A DNA stretch of 64,000 bases, taken from Anseranas semipalmata (taxonomy: Eukaryota > Chordata > Aves > Anseriformes > Anseranatidae). The stretch spans positions 852,730 through 916,729 of the forward strand of contig VXAA01003158.1 in NCBI GenBank assembly GCA_013399115.1, read 5' to 3'. Shown here one piece after another: positions 48,201-60,147 of this stretch. Positions within the stretch are counted from its first letter, which is position 1, and each line of letters opens with the position of its first letter. A model generated the notes under the pieces. That model saw nothing but the letters and a program-made list of their open reading frames with translations. It was not told the DNA's origin and ran no database searches. A program made the position numbers and the translations under genes.

Positions 48201-51089
48201 ATCATTCAGAAATGATACTGAACTCCAGCCATAGTTCAGTTTGGTTAGGAAGGAAGGTGGAGGATATGCTATATATTTCAATGCTTTTTTTTTTCTTTTT
48301 TGGATTGTTATTGTCCTTGCAATTCTTAAGACTCCAGGTAACTCTTTTTTCCTTCTCTTGTTACAAGCTGACAGTATTTTAGCAGCTCTTTGACCTGTGA
48401 GGCAAGTTTCCTATATATCTAGGCAAAGCGTTGGATGTTTTTACTTGGTTTCCCCTCTTCTCTTTGGGCTGTGCTCTTTATGAGAGGTCACTGATGCCTG
48501 AGGGAGAAGAGGCTGTATGTGTATATATAACTATATACAGTATGGTTACAGAAATACATCTCTGTGTGTCTAAAAACCTCATTCTCATTGTTCATTGTTA
48601 GAACCACCACGGAAAGCTGCTTTGCTGATTGCATGTAACTTGGCCAACCCTTTATAAAGAATGTGAACTGGCCATACTAGATAGAAAAACTCCCTGAACC
48701 CAGTGAAACTTTGGATCTGATTCCAGATCTGCATGCCACGGCAGGAGCCCAGATCTGTCCTGTGCTACCGATGTTAATTAATTTCATGCTGTTCTCCCAC
48801 TGGATGTGATGCTTTGACATTGTTTTCGTGGCTTCTATCAGTCCTGTTCCAGTAATACGAAATGGGCCATTGAGTTCTTCTCTGAATCGCCCATGAGAAC
48901 TGTGTGACTTCAAGTCTCAATTCTGACACCTGAGCTGTGATCAGATGCAAAGTAAGGTTGGTAGGTTTTGATTGCCCTTCTGGGGGAACAGATGCCAGAT
49001 GAGAGGTACTTACTAAGAGCACCTTTGTCAGTCTGACCTGAGGGGCAAAGCTGGACCGAATTTGCTTGCTCTACAGGTGAGAGTTTTGCAATATTGCTCC
49101 CTAGTGAGAAGAACCCCCCAAACTGGAAGCTGGTCCATTCAGCCATCTTTCCAGGTGCTATAATTACTTGTGCTGCTTTCCCGTCGCATCTGTACTGCAG
49201 TGCTTTGTGGTGGCAAGAAACAGAAAGTGAGGTAATACAGCTGTGGGAACTAAGTTCCCGGGAGAGGGGACATGCTTCCTGCTGCAGGGCCAGTGGTGGG
49301 ACGTTGAGCTCTGAGCCCCTCTTCGGGAGAAAACACTTCAACCACTCTGAGTGCGCGTGTGAATGCATTTCTTCCAATCTACTAGCCCTCTATCCAGGCT
49401 TATTTCATGGTGCTGTTTTAACTCTCTGTTAGAGGAAGGTATTTCAGCACGTTGATTAAATGCCCGTCTGTACTGCTGTTAATATTTGGCTAAGAGGAGG
49501 CTGTCAGACTCGATCTACTCAGCAAACAACAAGCACATCGACATCCCCTGACCTGTTTTTAAAAGTGTGTTGAAATCTGCCTCTGCTGCCTAGTCTCTCG
49601 TAAAAGAGATTGGCGAAGTCCTTCCGCCCTGAAGGTACACGCTGGCTGCACAGTGTGGCTCAGCATCTGCAGGACATCAGCTTACTGGGGACAGTGGCTG
49701 CACCACGCAACTCGATTCCAGGATTTTCAAGCCCATCCTCATACCCAGTCCTCACCCCACTCCTGCTCCTCTCCCCTGCCATTTCCTCTTCATCTCCAGG
49801 TTCTCCAGATTCCTAGCTGATGTGTAAGGTCCTCCTGAGTGTTCCTGTTCTGCCTGTTCACACCATGAACAAGTGCCAAATCTGGCTACAGACACTGTGA
49901 GCGGTGACAAGGGTCCTGCCTGTCTGGACTGTGTCCTCAGCTCAGCAGAGACTTTTGTTTGTTGGAGAGTGTAGCTGCAATATCTATTTCAAAAGGTCTG
50001 AAAGGCTCCTTAAGAAGGTCAAAATTCCCTCTGTGAAGATGCCACTGACAGGAAGCGTGTGTGGAAGAGACCAAGAGGCAGGGCTGACCTGGGTGTACAG
50101 CAGGCACTTGGCACTTCTCCCTTACTCCTCCTTGCCTGCTCCATGCAGCATGAGTGATGGGCTGCTGAAGGTAAAGGAGTTGCACTTGGGATGTCTGGGC
50201 TCTTCTTGGCCCTGGGTCTTTGTCCCTCTGAGGATGGGTAAAAGGCTTTACTGTGACATACGTTTCAATGAGCAAAGAGAAATGTTTTGTTTAGCAGAGT
50301 AGTTCCGCTGGCTGGAGTGGTGGTGTTTCAAAGGTCCAAGACCACACCAAGATATCGGTTTATCCATCTCTGAACTAGGAGAGAAACGCTCCTTTATTTT
50401 CTATTGCTGTCATCTTTTTCTTTCCCAAGCAATCTTTTGTGTCTTCATTTCTGAGGAGCTCTGGAGCTGTACAGGGAGCATACAGAAAGCGTACCTTTAA
50501 CTGCAGAACATAAGCGCAGGATTCAGACCAATTCAGTCAAGGGTTAGATCCTAGAAATCAGGGTCTTTGATCTCTGGAAGTGGTGGAAAAATTTCATTTT
50601 CTAAGTGATTGTAGTCACATACTCTATTTAAAGTTACATTTACCAGAAACAGTGAAAACGTTGGCCCTAAATTAAACCAGTTTCTTCTGTGCTGTGATTC
50701 CTTTATCAAAACACAGTCCCTTATTGTTGTGGTGTTTTTTTTTTTCTCTTTTCTAATTGGGAACCATTTGGGATCTTTCCTTTAATATGGCAAGAGACAG
50801 CGATCTGAACTTTGAGACAGATGCCTGTCTCCAACGTTTAAATAAAAGGGTTAATGCTGCAATTCCCATGCTAACAGTTTCAGACCTAACTCCCTCTCTC
50901 TGGCTTCAGAGCACTTATGGGTTGTGACTGGAGTACAGCAGATGCCCTGGCAGAAGACATGAGAGAGGCTTTCTACAACGGTGTAATTTCCTGAACTACT
51001 CCAGCCTTTCAGTAAATGGCACATCCAGCAAGGTCCAAAGCCTCTTAATCATTTCTGCAAAAGCGTTACTGAATCTGGAATGTTTTTTT
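45226..51089. other. possible NCMAP 5' intron, no gene recognised
   Basis: Contains TTTG-type short repeats near 45626 and 45822. The longest open frames (155 codons at 48910-49377 minus, 132 codons at 49904-50302 plus) fit chance expectation for this length and show no domain that I recognise. Confidence 0.5.
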
Positions 51090-51201
51090 TTAAACTCTGG
51101 CATAGAAACCCAGCTCTACGCATACATTGTTGGACTGCAGCTGAAACTCAAGTAGCTTGAGCTTCACGTTGAAGTATGCATTTTCCTTCTGTGTAATTTG
51201 A
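51090..51201 (-). CDS. speculative second exon of a small minus-strand ORF
   Basis: After an acceptor-like ctaaccacag, 36 codons run to a TAA. The peptide includes KENAYFNVKLKLLEFQLQ, a heptad-like hydrophobic spacing. It is phase-compatible with the segment at 51714-51838. No family recognised. Could be chance. Confidence 0.15.
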
Positions 51202-51713
51202 CTGTGGTTAGCTTGAGGAGGAAGATCCACCTGAATGTCACTGTTTCTCTCTTGAGAAACGTGGCTCCACGCTACTTGCCAGAGAAGCTCTGCAGGGGAG
51301 TTGGATTTGGATCTGCACAAGTGTTACATGCAAAAATCAGCTTAATTCTGGTCTCCTCTCTAGGAATATGAAATTCTTTAGAGTTTTCCAAAGATATTAC
51401 TGAAGAGCTGAAATTAGCCCTGTAATAACAGGGCCATTTCTAGAGCAACCCTTACGAAGCAGGGTTGACTTTCCACTGCAAGACTGGAGGCAGACCATCC
51501 TCAAGAGCAAGTTGTTTTTTTTGTGTGGTTTATTTGTCCAGATCCGCTGAATTTGCCACCAACATGCAGTTTGCTGGGACTTCTTTGAACACCACCGTCC
51601 TAGCAGCAGAGACAAACTCTTGGGTAGTGTGATTTGAGGGATGTGTGACGTGTTGCCACTGACCACTGCCAGACTGTAACAGAAGGTTCAGCTCAGATTA
51701 ATTTTCTTCTTAC

Positions 51714-51838
51714 CTGATCTTGCTTTCCATTTGAGTGCACACATTGATGGTTTCTAAAGTTTCTGTCACTTGAGACTCATTCACCCTCTCCCCATGAGTC
51801 ATTCCTGATTTGATATTCATAGAGGTGCCTGGAGGCAT
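51714..51838 (-). CDS. speculative first exon of a small minus-strand ORF
   Basis: An ATG followed by 41 open codons ending at a consensus donor AG/gtaaga. The peptide starts MPPGTSMNIKSG and has a VTETLETINV stretch. Joined to 51090-51201 it would give a 78-residue protein. No promoter, poly(A) signal or homology seen. Confidence 0.15.
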
Positions 51839-54800
51839 TTTTCTTCTTTCTGAATCAGTTTTTCAGGGTAATATTTAACTGATAAATACACATCCTTTCG
51901 TCCTGCACCCACATCTGAGTGCTCCATGGAACATGCACGGTGTGTGAGATGTTATCAGTGTGCAGTGGGTAGAGGCACTTTACTGTAAGCAGAGTCTGAA
52001 CTGTGTTACATTTGGGGAGCTCATATATGCTTTGGGCTTCTGTGATGCTTTGCACATGCTGAAACGTTCGCTGCTTTTAAAGTGCACGAGTGTGGGTGTA
52101 TTTACTTCTCCCATTGCTGTGGTGAGTCTTGTAATCTGCCAGACTGCATTATTTGTTCCCAAATCAGAGGTTACTTATGCTAACAGGCATTGGTGGAAGC
52201 TGCTGCTCAGAAATATGGTTCTGCTAATATCTCTGTGCACGGAAGGCGCTTCCAGGTTCTTTTGAGTCCAGCTGAGTTGGGAATCAGCCTCAGGCTTTGT
52301 TCTGTACTATTAATTGGCTGTCCCTCATGCCCCCCATGTTGATTTTCCTTGCTGAATTGTGCATATGAGCTGCCTCTAGCACATAAGCAGCATTTGTAGG
52401 ATGCAGCAGTATATCTATACCAATTTGCTGTAAAATGTAATACAGAGGTGCATTTGATGCCTTCCAGAAAGCACAGGGCTTACTGCATAGGGGATGTATC
52501 CCAGATTTCCAGCTCTGCAGCCATACTGTCAGAGCTGTTGAATCTGGGCAGCAATGAATCAAATGGAGGATGCCCAGATACCAAGGGATAGAAAACCCTC
52601 TATCTGCTCAGACAAAGCTTTCTGGTGCAAAAGCACATCTCAGGAAAAAAATCATGTGTGGTCACCTTGATACTGTGCAGAAAACTGTGAGCTAGCTCTG
52701 GCCCTGAAAGTGGTACAAATCGTTCATGTGTCATGCTGCACTGTTAGAAAGGGCTTTCATGATTGCAGGGGCTTGTCTACCACAAAACAATAGATAATAC
52801 TGATAGTCCATGGACCTTGGAGACCACCTGATTAATCTAGAAATCAGTGTGCTCACTCTGCGTTATTTTGCTTTAAGTCTTAATACACAATTCCGTGTTG
52901 TCGGAAAGTAAGGAATCCTTTTTCCAAAAAAGACCAAGCACCGTTTTGCATCTTTTCCTCTTTGGTATAATAAAGCAGATCCCATGAGACTTTTTATTTG
53001 TCAGCTCTTAATTAGTTGGTTAATTTAGCACTTTGTGTGTGTACAGCCATAAGTTAAAAATATATAATGTATCTGGTCAAAAAGAGGAAATGTTGAAGAA
53101 GAGCCTTATAATAATTAAAAGCTGGCAACAAAAGAAAAGCTCTAGCATTCCTTTCAGGAATAAGCTGCAAGAATACTCCAGGTCTCTCTTGATATCTGAT
53201 ATCTTGATATCTGTGTGTTGCATGTAAATGGCAGTTTTGTTTCTCCTTAAATGAGTCACTTCAGATCTAAATAACGAAGTAACTCAGTCTTCTGGAAATG
53301 CAGCCATTGGACCAAATGATTTATTGCAGATGTCTTTTGAAGAGCCTTACTATATAATCACAGCACATTAAAATGAACAGACTGTTTTCTTTTGGATGAT
53401 CTATTAGTTTACAATTTCAGTTCTGTTAGCGTTTCTGGATGAAGGGGTTTTTATGCATCCAGACTTCCACGTTTCTGCTTAGAAACTTAGACAAGTGACA
53501 AGTAGGTAAAGTATGCTGGTGTCCAGGATGGGAAATCCCAGACAACTGGCCGGAGCTACTGGGAAGCTCTAGATGAGACATATATAATGATATTTTTCAT
53601 TGAAAGAGAGGGAGTTTGTGTGTGTTCTTTAAAAAATAAAAATAAAAAATAAAAAATTCAACAGGCATCTGAATGTAACATAACAGGCCCATTGAATAGT
53701 TTTATAACCAGACTGGAGGTCTTGCTTGGAATATTTGAGCAGTACAACCTCTGAGCTGCAGAAACTTCAATAATGTGGTAGTATCATGGTGTTTTTTTTC
53801 ATTGCAAGTTCAAATCCAGTTTCTGACACACATTTCACAACTGCCTAAGCAAGTCTTCTAATCTGAGTGTGTCTTCAATTCTGGCCTTTAATCAATAGGA
53901 AAATACCTCTGGCTTGTCTGCATAGACAGTCCTACCCTGAAGGATCTTGATTTTTTTTTTTTTTTTGCTGTGAAAGCACTTTGCTTAACACGACGTAGTT
54001 ACTGTAGTTCCCATGAATAAGTGCATTCACACGTAAGGCAAGGAGAAATGTGTGTGGCCTAGCATTTTAAGGCAGAAGATTAGAACTGGGAAACACAGTT
54101 CACAGTCAGGTTTAGATACTGCTGTTGGACAAGTCAATGATAAAGTCTATCTGCTTCAAATTTCCAGGCATGGCTTTCAAAACAAGTGCATTTCTTTCTG
54201 GGGACCTGTCTTCAGTTCCTCACTTCTTGCCCTCTGTATGAGCTGAGGGCTTTTAGCACTTCTTGAGATATAAGCCATACAGGTAGACTCAAGGTTTGTT
54301 TGTTTGTTTGTTTTCCCTTGGTGCTGCTACTGCACTGTAGAATTGCCTGTAGTTTGAGTAACTTTTTTCTGTCTCGGCAAGGAAATGAAATGCTTTTAAT
54401 ATGTGTTTTAACAACAGCTAAACCTGGAGAGCTCGTGCCAGAGCCCAAGACAAATGCTTATATAAAGGTGCTGGTCTGACATGAGGACATGTACTAATAC
54501 ACATGCTCAATACAGAGCTGTATTGTTTGCCTGAGGCCACGTTTATGCCTTAGCTCCCACTAGCCAGTTTGAACTTGTTTTTTCCCCCCCTTCCTCCCTC
54601 TCAGAGCCTTGCAAGGTAAGTTCAGGCACATTCAGGTCTCACTGAAGCACATTGTGTTTTTATTGCTTTTTGAAATTACAGTTTGCCTCAAAACCCAGGC
54701 AATGTTCCCAGTTCTCATGGCTTATTATACTGTTGTAACATGAGCTTGGTAGCACATGACTGAACTGGCAAAAGTGTCTGTTTGGATTGCAGATGGATGG

Positions 54801-57111
54801 TTTGTCAGTTTATGGGGAGCTGAAGTTGAGTTTGTGGCTCTTAAATATAAGCCTATTTCCTTTCTGCACTGTGCCATGAATACCCAATTGATCCCCCTGC
54901 CCTGCTGTTAGAATATAATTGGGAACAATAAAACGCTCAAGTTCAAACCACTACGCATTCGCAGTGATGAAACAAGGTAAACCTTGTTGTAAAGACTGAC
55001 GCTGTCAGGCTGACCAGACTGTCTGCAGAGGCAGGAGCAGAACTGGAAAAAAAAAAAAAAAAAAAAAAATCTACTTCTACTGGCGATTGCTCACAAGCTA
55101 GGTCCTTGCTCTCGAACCTAGTTACTTTTAGGAAGGGAGGAAAACTCTGGACTTAGAAGGATTGACTTCTCTCTGGGATGAGAGTGAGCTTGCTGCTTCC
55201 CACAGATACTAGGTTGTTGGCTTTGGAGTGTGAGCTAAGCTGAGCCTCAAACAGACGTGCCTTAGCACAAAGCTCCAAGCTTTGGAGCAGTGGGATGGTG
55301 GATGTGGATGGTAGCTGACTCTTTAGCTTCTTCTTCTGCAGGATAAAGTATAATGATGGTTCTGTGATGTGGACTTTTTGCAAGAGAGAATGAATCTGAG
55401 ATTCAATCGACTGTCAGGACATTTACCATTCATGTGGTGCAAAGCTCTTCTCTCCTTTTATATAGTAGGATTTGACTGCCTCTTGGGCTTCTTAGATGAT
55501 ATCTTGGCATTTGTTTATTGTAATTAATGCTTTCTATCTCTGATAATTGGCCTCTCCTCACACAACTCTAGCCCCCTGGTAGTATTCAAGTAAATAATGC
55601 TCTCAAGGGACTTTTGAGCACTTAAGACTGTTCTCATATAGCACTGTGTCGGACCCGCTCATCTAAGCCTGCAAGAGGACCTGAGAGAATAGCCCAGCTT
55701 CCAGGCTCGTAGAGAATGTGCCCTTTCCTAACAGCTGTCATGGCCAGTATGCTAAGAAAGAAAAACAGGAAACAAGCAAACCCATGCTGGGCTTTGTTGC
55801 CCCATTCTTTACTGTTTTACATGATTTTAAAAGTAAGTACCTAACCCTGCCCTGTTGACATTTTTGGGAAGAGATCAAGTCCCAGAGCAGCAGATCTGGC
55901 AGCCAGTGGTCTTCCTTAGACCTGGGTAAGTAAGGAGGGAAAAAGCACCTGTTTTTCAGCCTGTGTTTGGACACAGTATAAGATATTATCTGTGCAGCAG
56001 TGCCATTGAAATGATGAAATGTTTCTGTAATTGAGATCCTGGGTCGAAACTACATCTTGGGTCAAAACTACTGCTGGAAAAACAATAGATGATTTTGTAT
56101 TTCATGTAAAGCCTGCCACACAGCTTGATGCAAAGACCACCTTTTTCTGGGTGGCAAAGTGCTGAATTTGTGTGTCTTCCTAACCAGCACCTGCCTTCCC
56201 TGGCAGGAAGTTAGCTCTTCAAGTCCAGCTCTCATGGAAAAACTCAAACAAACCCTTCTGCTCCGTCACCCCTCTTCTGCAACTGCCAGGTGCTGCAAGC
56301 AGTGGCAAGAAACACTTGACAGAATAGCTCTGATCCTGATCTTGCTGTAAATGAGCATGGCCATTCAGTTTGAAATTCAACAGGATAGGGGGAGGCAGGA
56401 AGGCTTTATAAATGGGGGCATTGCTACCACTTGCCAAAACAACCTATACACTGTATCTGTAAAGGTGTTTTAAATGGAAACATGCCCAAAGCTTAACTCC
56501 ATGAAAATATTTCCAATTCCCTAATGTATGTGTGCAAAAACAACCAGCAGTGTGTGCCTCCACCCCCTGTCTGTAGAACTACGTGTGAATTAGTAGCTCT
56601 CAGAAACTAAGGCAGGTATGTATGCACAGGGGGAAGTACATACTGTGTCATAAAGAAAGAATGTCCTGCGATTGCTGTATCAAAGTCCGTTTCTTCTCCC
56701 CTGTTATTTAACTTTTATTGAGCACTCGTCATTTTCCAAATGTTTTTCTAAACAGAGCAGGATCCAGTCTGCAATACCCTGAAACTGGTAGGTTCCCATG
56801 GACTTCACTGGACTTTGCTGGATCCTTTAGTCTCGCAACACAGGCTTGGTCAGGTATAACCCTGCTGATTCATTGGTGAGGAATGGAGGAGACTTGCTGG
56901 AGGTAAAGCAGCAGAACTAAAGACTGGCATCTCCCATCCTGACCCGAGATACAGACCTCAGACCTTTTCAGTTGCTATACAATATACAATGCAGAAAAAA
57001 GATTTTATGCATTTTTCATTTTGTATCTTAAGGCTGTTACAACCTGTTGGACAAATACATCCTTTTTGTAAGCAGGCAGTTTCATTGACAATAAAAATTC
57101 TCTGGTTATAG
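51839..57111. other. possible NCMAP 5' intron, no gene recognised
   Basis: AT-rich with A-runs (53631-53657, 55047-55070), TTTG repeats near 54294, and two isolated splice-site pairs: 11 bases at 54605-54615 and 39 bases at 56577-56615. Confidence 0.5.
54605..54615 (+). other. microexon-like element (11 nt)
   Basis: AGCCTTGCAAG lies between a long polypyrimidine tract ending ctccctctcag and a full consensus donor gtaagttc. Both sites are stronger than many confirmed sites in this window. Eleven bases would shift frame, so a non-coding or regulated role is more likely if real. Confidence 0.25.
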
Positions 57112-57169
57112 GTGACTCATGCACAAATAGCTCACCATTACCAAGGTGGTTTGAACCAGATGGAAATCA
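57112..57169 (+). CDS. candidate internal exon of an unidentified gene
   Basis: 58 nt between an acceptor (ggttatag) and a near-perfect donor (gtaagtatg). In the phase where the first two bases complete a codon, it is open and encodes SSPLPRWFEPDGN; this phase continues open in the segment at 57587. The other phase open within this piece hits a stop soon after joining. I recognise no family. Confidence 0.3.
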
Positions 57170-57586
57170 GTAAGTATGACTGTTACAGGGCTTAATATCT
57201 AAATGTTCAGCCTTCTTTATTTGGGATTTTTATTTTAGTAGAGAAGAGAAAAATGCTACTGTAAACTTGGAATTTGTGTTCTCCTAGTCAGGAGCGAAAA
57301 GGTGGAAGTTGGACATGGCTTTTTCTGCATTGTGTCCATAGCCAAAATACTTCCTTAGCTTTCCCCAGCTTACAGTGCAACACAGAGTCTCTTTAACCTG
57401 CGCTTGTGAATGGTACAACCTTCATTAGTGCGATATCAAATGGAGTAGGTGGGGAAACAGATGCAGACAGTGCTGTTACCAGTGCTTCAGTGCCTTCTCA
57501 CAGGTTCCACCAGGGCATGTGTAAATCATTTCACTGTGCTATACAATAAGGCTGAGCAAACTCTTAATGCAAATTTTTTCTTTTAG

Positions 57587-57725
57587 CATGGAAAGATCTA
57601 TGAAGACGGTAGATGATCGTGTTGCTGAATTAACTTGGCCTTGGCTAAACAAAGGACTCATTCAGTCAGAGGAAAATGACCCAGTTACAGATTCTGAGAC
57701 AGAGTTATTTTTGTTTTTAAATTAA
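57587..57725 (+). CDS. candidate terminal coding exon of an unidentified gene
   Basis: Begins after a strong acceptor (ttttttcttttag). In phase with 57112-57169 it gives 45 codons from an internal ATG at 57588 to a TAA at 57723, including MKTVDDRVAELTWPWLNKG and an acidic DPVTDSETE tail. An AATAAA follows at 58050-58055, giving the shape of a normal terminal exon with a 0.3 kb 3'UTR. Alternatively these are non-coding exons upstream of NCMAP. Confidence 0.3.
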
Positions 57726-58049
57726 AAGAAAAAAATCCCCTTTTTAACCTAGGAGGATCGAAGTATTTGACTGAATCAACCTTGCAATTCTAATCTTGCA
57801 TACCCAGGCAAACATCAGCTTTTTCCCTTCCTGCCAGTTGCTGATCTCTCATTCCTCATATATTAAATGGAGCCTCCGAAGTATGCACTGTGTTGACTCA
57901 GCTACTGGTCTCCTCCCTGCCTCGAAACAAAACCCTGCCTGTGAAGAGCAATCATAGTCGTATCTTCTTTGCCTCCCAGAATTGTACCTTGTGACTAAAT
58001 TAATTTTATGTGATGGATTCTACTTTGAAGAAACCTTTAGGAGAGCCTT

Positions 58050-58055
58050 AATAAA
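58050..58055 (+). terminator. candidate poly(A) signal AATAAA
   Basis: Canonical hexamer about 325 bases after the stop of the candidate terminal exon at 57587; supports, but does not prove, a transcript ending here. Confidence 0.3.
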
Positions 58056-58730
58056 GGGGAAAGGAAGAAGGCAAAGTAGACATGTTAGCTGTGAATTGGT
58101 ATTTTTTTCAGTAGTTAACTAGTTATCTGGCTGTGTTTTAGGAGGCTGACTTGCAGATTTGCAGTTCTGTTTAATGCTGACTGATTTCTATCCACTTCAT
58201 TTTCTGGCTATTTTATATTGTGTACTCTGTAGAAATTCAAGCTACTAAGAACACGCCACAGATCCACAATATCCCATTGGAGTATAACAGAGAGTAGGGC
58301 AGAGTCCTGCTTGGTGTATATACTAGGCAGCATGTGAAGCAGGAAACTCAACTGCAGTATCAGGTGTTGAAGAAGAATTTAATTTTCAGTTGATACTTTG
58401 AGGGTATTAGCTCTCTGAAGCCAGGAGCTGAAATGGTTTCAGAGGTCTGTTTGAAGTGGTATTCACACCATTCTCAGACTGAAGGATTCTTTTAGTGGCT
58501 AAGGTTACTAGTCACATTTAAAAAACTTGAGAAACACTTATAAAATCAGTAAACATACAGACTGCTTTTTCTAGATCTACAATTTTACCCTACCGAAATG
58601 CAGGAGCAGGCATATTTTCAGCTATCCACTTGCAGGCTTGTCCTCTTCCAATAATAGACCTGAAAAGACAGTGGTGTGAGTGAGGTGCCTTTCCAGAACT
58701 CAAGCAAGCCTTTTCATATTCATGTTGCAG
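58056..58730. other. non-coding, nothing recognised
   Basis: AT-rich; no exon or repeat seen. Confidence 0.55.
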
Positions 58731-58825
58731 TATTTTATTTTATTTTATTTTATTTTATTTTATTTTATTTTATTTTATTTTATTTTATTTTATTTTATTT
58801 TATTTTATTTTATTTTATTTTATTT
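58731..58825. repeat. (TATTT)19 pentanucleotide microsatellite
   Basis: 95 bases of uninterrupted ATTTT-type units, about 0.85 kb upstream of the NCMAP start codon. The long Phe/Ile/Leu/Tyr open frames across it are artefacts. Confidence 0.98.
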
Positions 58826-59571
58826 CTGTCATGGGATACCAGTTGTTTGTCATGTAAGTTTTGGAGCTTTGATTTAGGCAATTAAACTTTTTTTCTTCTC
58901 TCGCCTCCCCCTACTTTTTTTTTTTTTAAGTATTATTGATATATAGTATGAAAATCTCTCACTTTGTTAACCTCGTAATTCCCACAAATAAGTATCCTTA
59001 CATCACTTGGCAGCAATGACTTAACAACAGAAAACCTGTCTTTTTTTCCTTCCTTTAAAGATATATTGCTGAATACTGGCTACAGAACTCTTCACAGATA
59101 AGCATCTCTATAAATCAACTTTGCAATGGAGGATTCGGGCACGGAGATTGCGTACTTTCTTTTTCCCCTTAAACCCCACCTCCCCCACTTATTTGCTCAG
59201 TGACCTGAATCTCATAACCTGGAGTGACAATCTAAAATCCTAAAGCATTAAGATGCATATATTTATCCAAAACTTTCATAACATCAGTAATCTATCGGTA
59301 ACTGCGTTATTGTGTTTATGTCTTATTTTATCCTATGAACACTGAGCAGTGTATATTGTAAGGCATACTGCTCAAGACTAGATTGTAGCAAAATTTCCCT
59401 TGACTTCCACAGGGCCAGATTTTCACCACAGAGAAAATATTAAGAACCCCTTAATAGAAGGTAAATAACACCTTGAATCTTTAATAGGTAGTTGCCTGAT
59501 TAATTAAAATTTGGTAGCATAATTCAGTGATAAATAGTTTATAAAAACTACTCTTCTTTTTTTCTTTGTAG
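58826..59571 (+). other. NCMAP upstream intron
   Basis: T-rich with a run at 58915-58928; no further element recognised. Confidence 0.6.
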
Positions 59572-59666
59572 CCAAATCAAGATGACGACAGCTGCACCAC
59601 TGATCAATAATACTCAGTTCTCAGTAAATGTGACCACAAAGTCTCAAGAACAAAGTCTCTATCAAA
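59572..59666 (+). CDS. NCMAP: NCMAP first coding exon (CDS from 59582)
   Basis: Non-compact myelin associated protein (C1orf130, MP11), a small single-pass membrane glycoprotein of Schwann cells, found at paranodes and Schmidt-Lanterman incisures. The exon follows a T-rich acceptor (tttctttgtag); the start ATG opens MTTAAPLINNTQF, close to the human MTTATPL start. The extracellular part (residues 1-29) has two N-glycosylation sequons (N9-N-T, N16-V-T), in line with the family. Ends one base into a Ser codon at gtaaga. The predicted protein is 103 residues; human, from memory, is 102. Confidence 0.93.
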
Positions 59667-60062
59667 GTAAGAATAGTAGGGTGGTGGCTTTTTTTTTCTG
59701 TACCGTAATTACCGTATCTCAATTAGATCAGTAGTGATGTCCAAACTTGTTTTAATTTTCTCTCATATTTGTTAAGTATACATGAGAAAAAGAGAACAGT
59801 TATTTGGTTATTTGTATACTCTAGTTCTCATGTAGTACCTGGGTGCTCCAGTTTTTCAGCTAAACCCTCCTCTTCCTTCCTTGCCTCCCACATGCTTGCA
59901 TCCCAAGCTGTTCCACTGAATAAAAAGTACCAAAGAGATATGATTGTTTTTGTTTTTTTTTTCCTGTAGCTCTTTAAAATGGACCTTTGAACTTAGCAAA
60001 CTTCCAGCAGTACAATGATAACTTTTTAAATAACACCTTTTTCCTTTCTGCTTCCCTGCTAG
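59667..60062 (+). other. NCMAP: NCMAP intron
   Basis: 396-base intron; no element recognised. Confidence 0.9.
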
Positions 60063-60147
60063 GTTCTGGAGCAATAGTTGCTGCCATCGTAGTAGGAGTA
60101 ATTATTATTTTCACAGTGGTTCTGCTCATATTGAAAACATATAACAG
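60063..60147 (+). CDS. NCMAP: NCMAP coding exon 2 (transmembrane helix)
   Basis: 85 nt; residues 29-57. SGAIVAAIVVGVIIIFTVV and the following LLIL form the single membrane helix, followed by KTYNR as stop-transfer. Very similar to human NCMAP. Donor is gtatgt; the frame read through the intron is a shadow. Confidence 0.96.

Noticed and set aside
48910..49377. 155-codon minus-strand open frame
   Set aside because: No recognised domain, no splice or promoter context; a few frames of this length are expected by chance in 64 kb counted on six frames.
49904..50302. 132-codon plus-strand open frame
   Set aside because: No similarity recognised and no supporting signals; fits chance.
58676..58885. 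Plus-strand Phe/Ile/Leu/Tyr-rich hydrophobic frames
   Set aside because: Translation of the pentanucleotide microsatellite.
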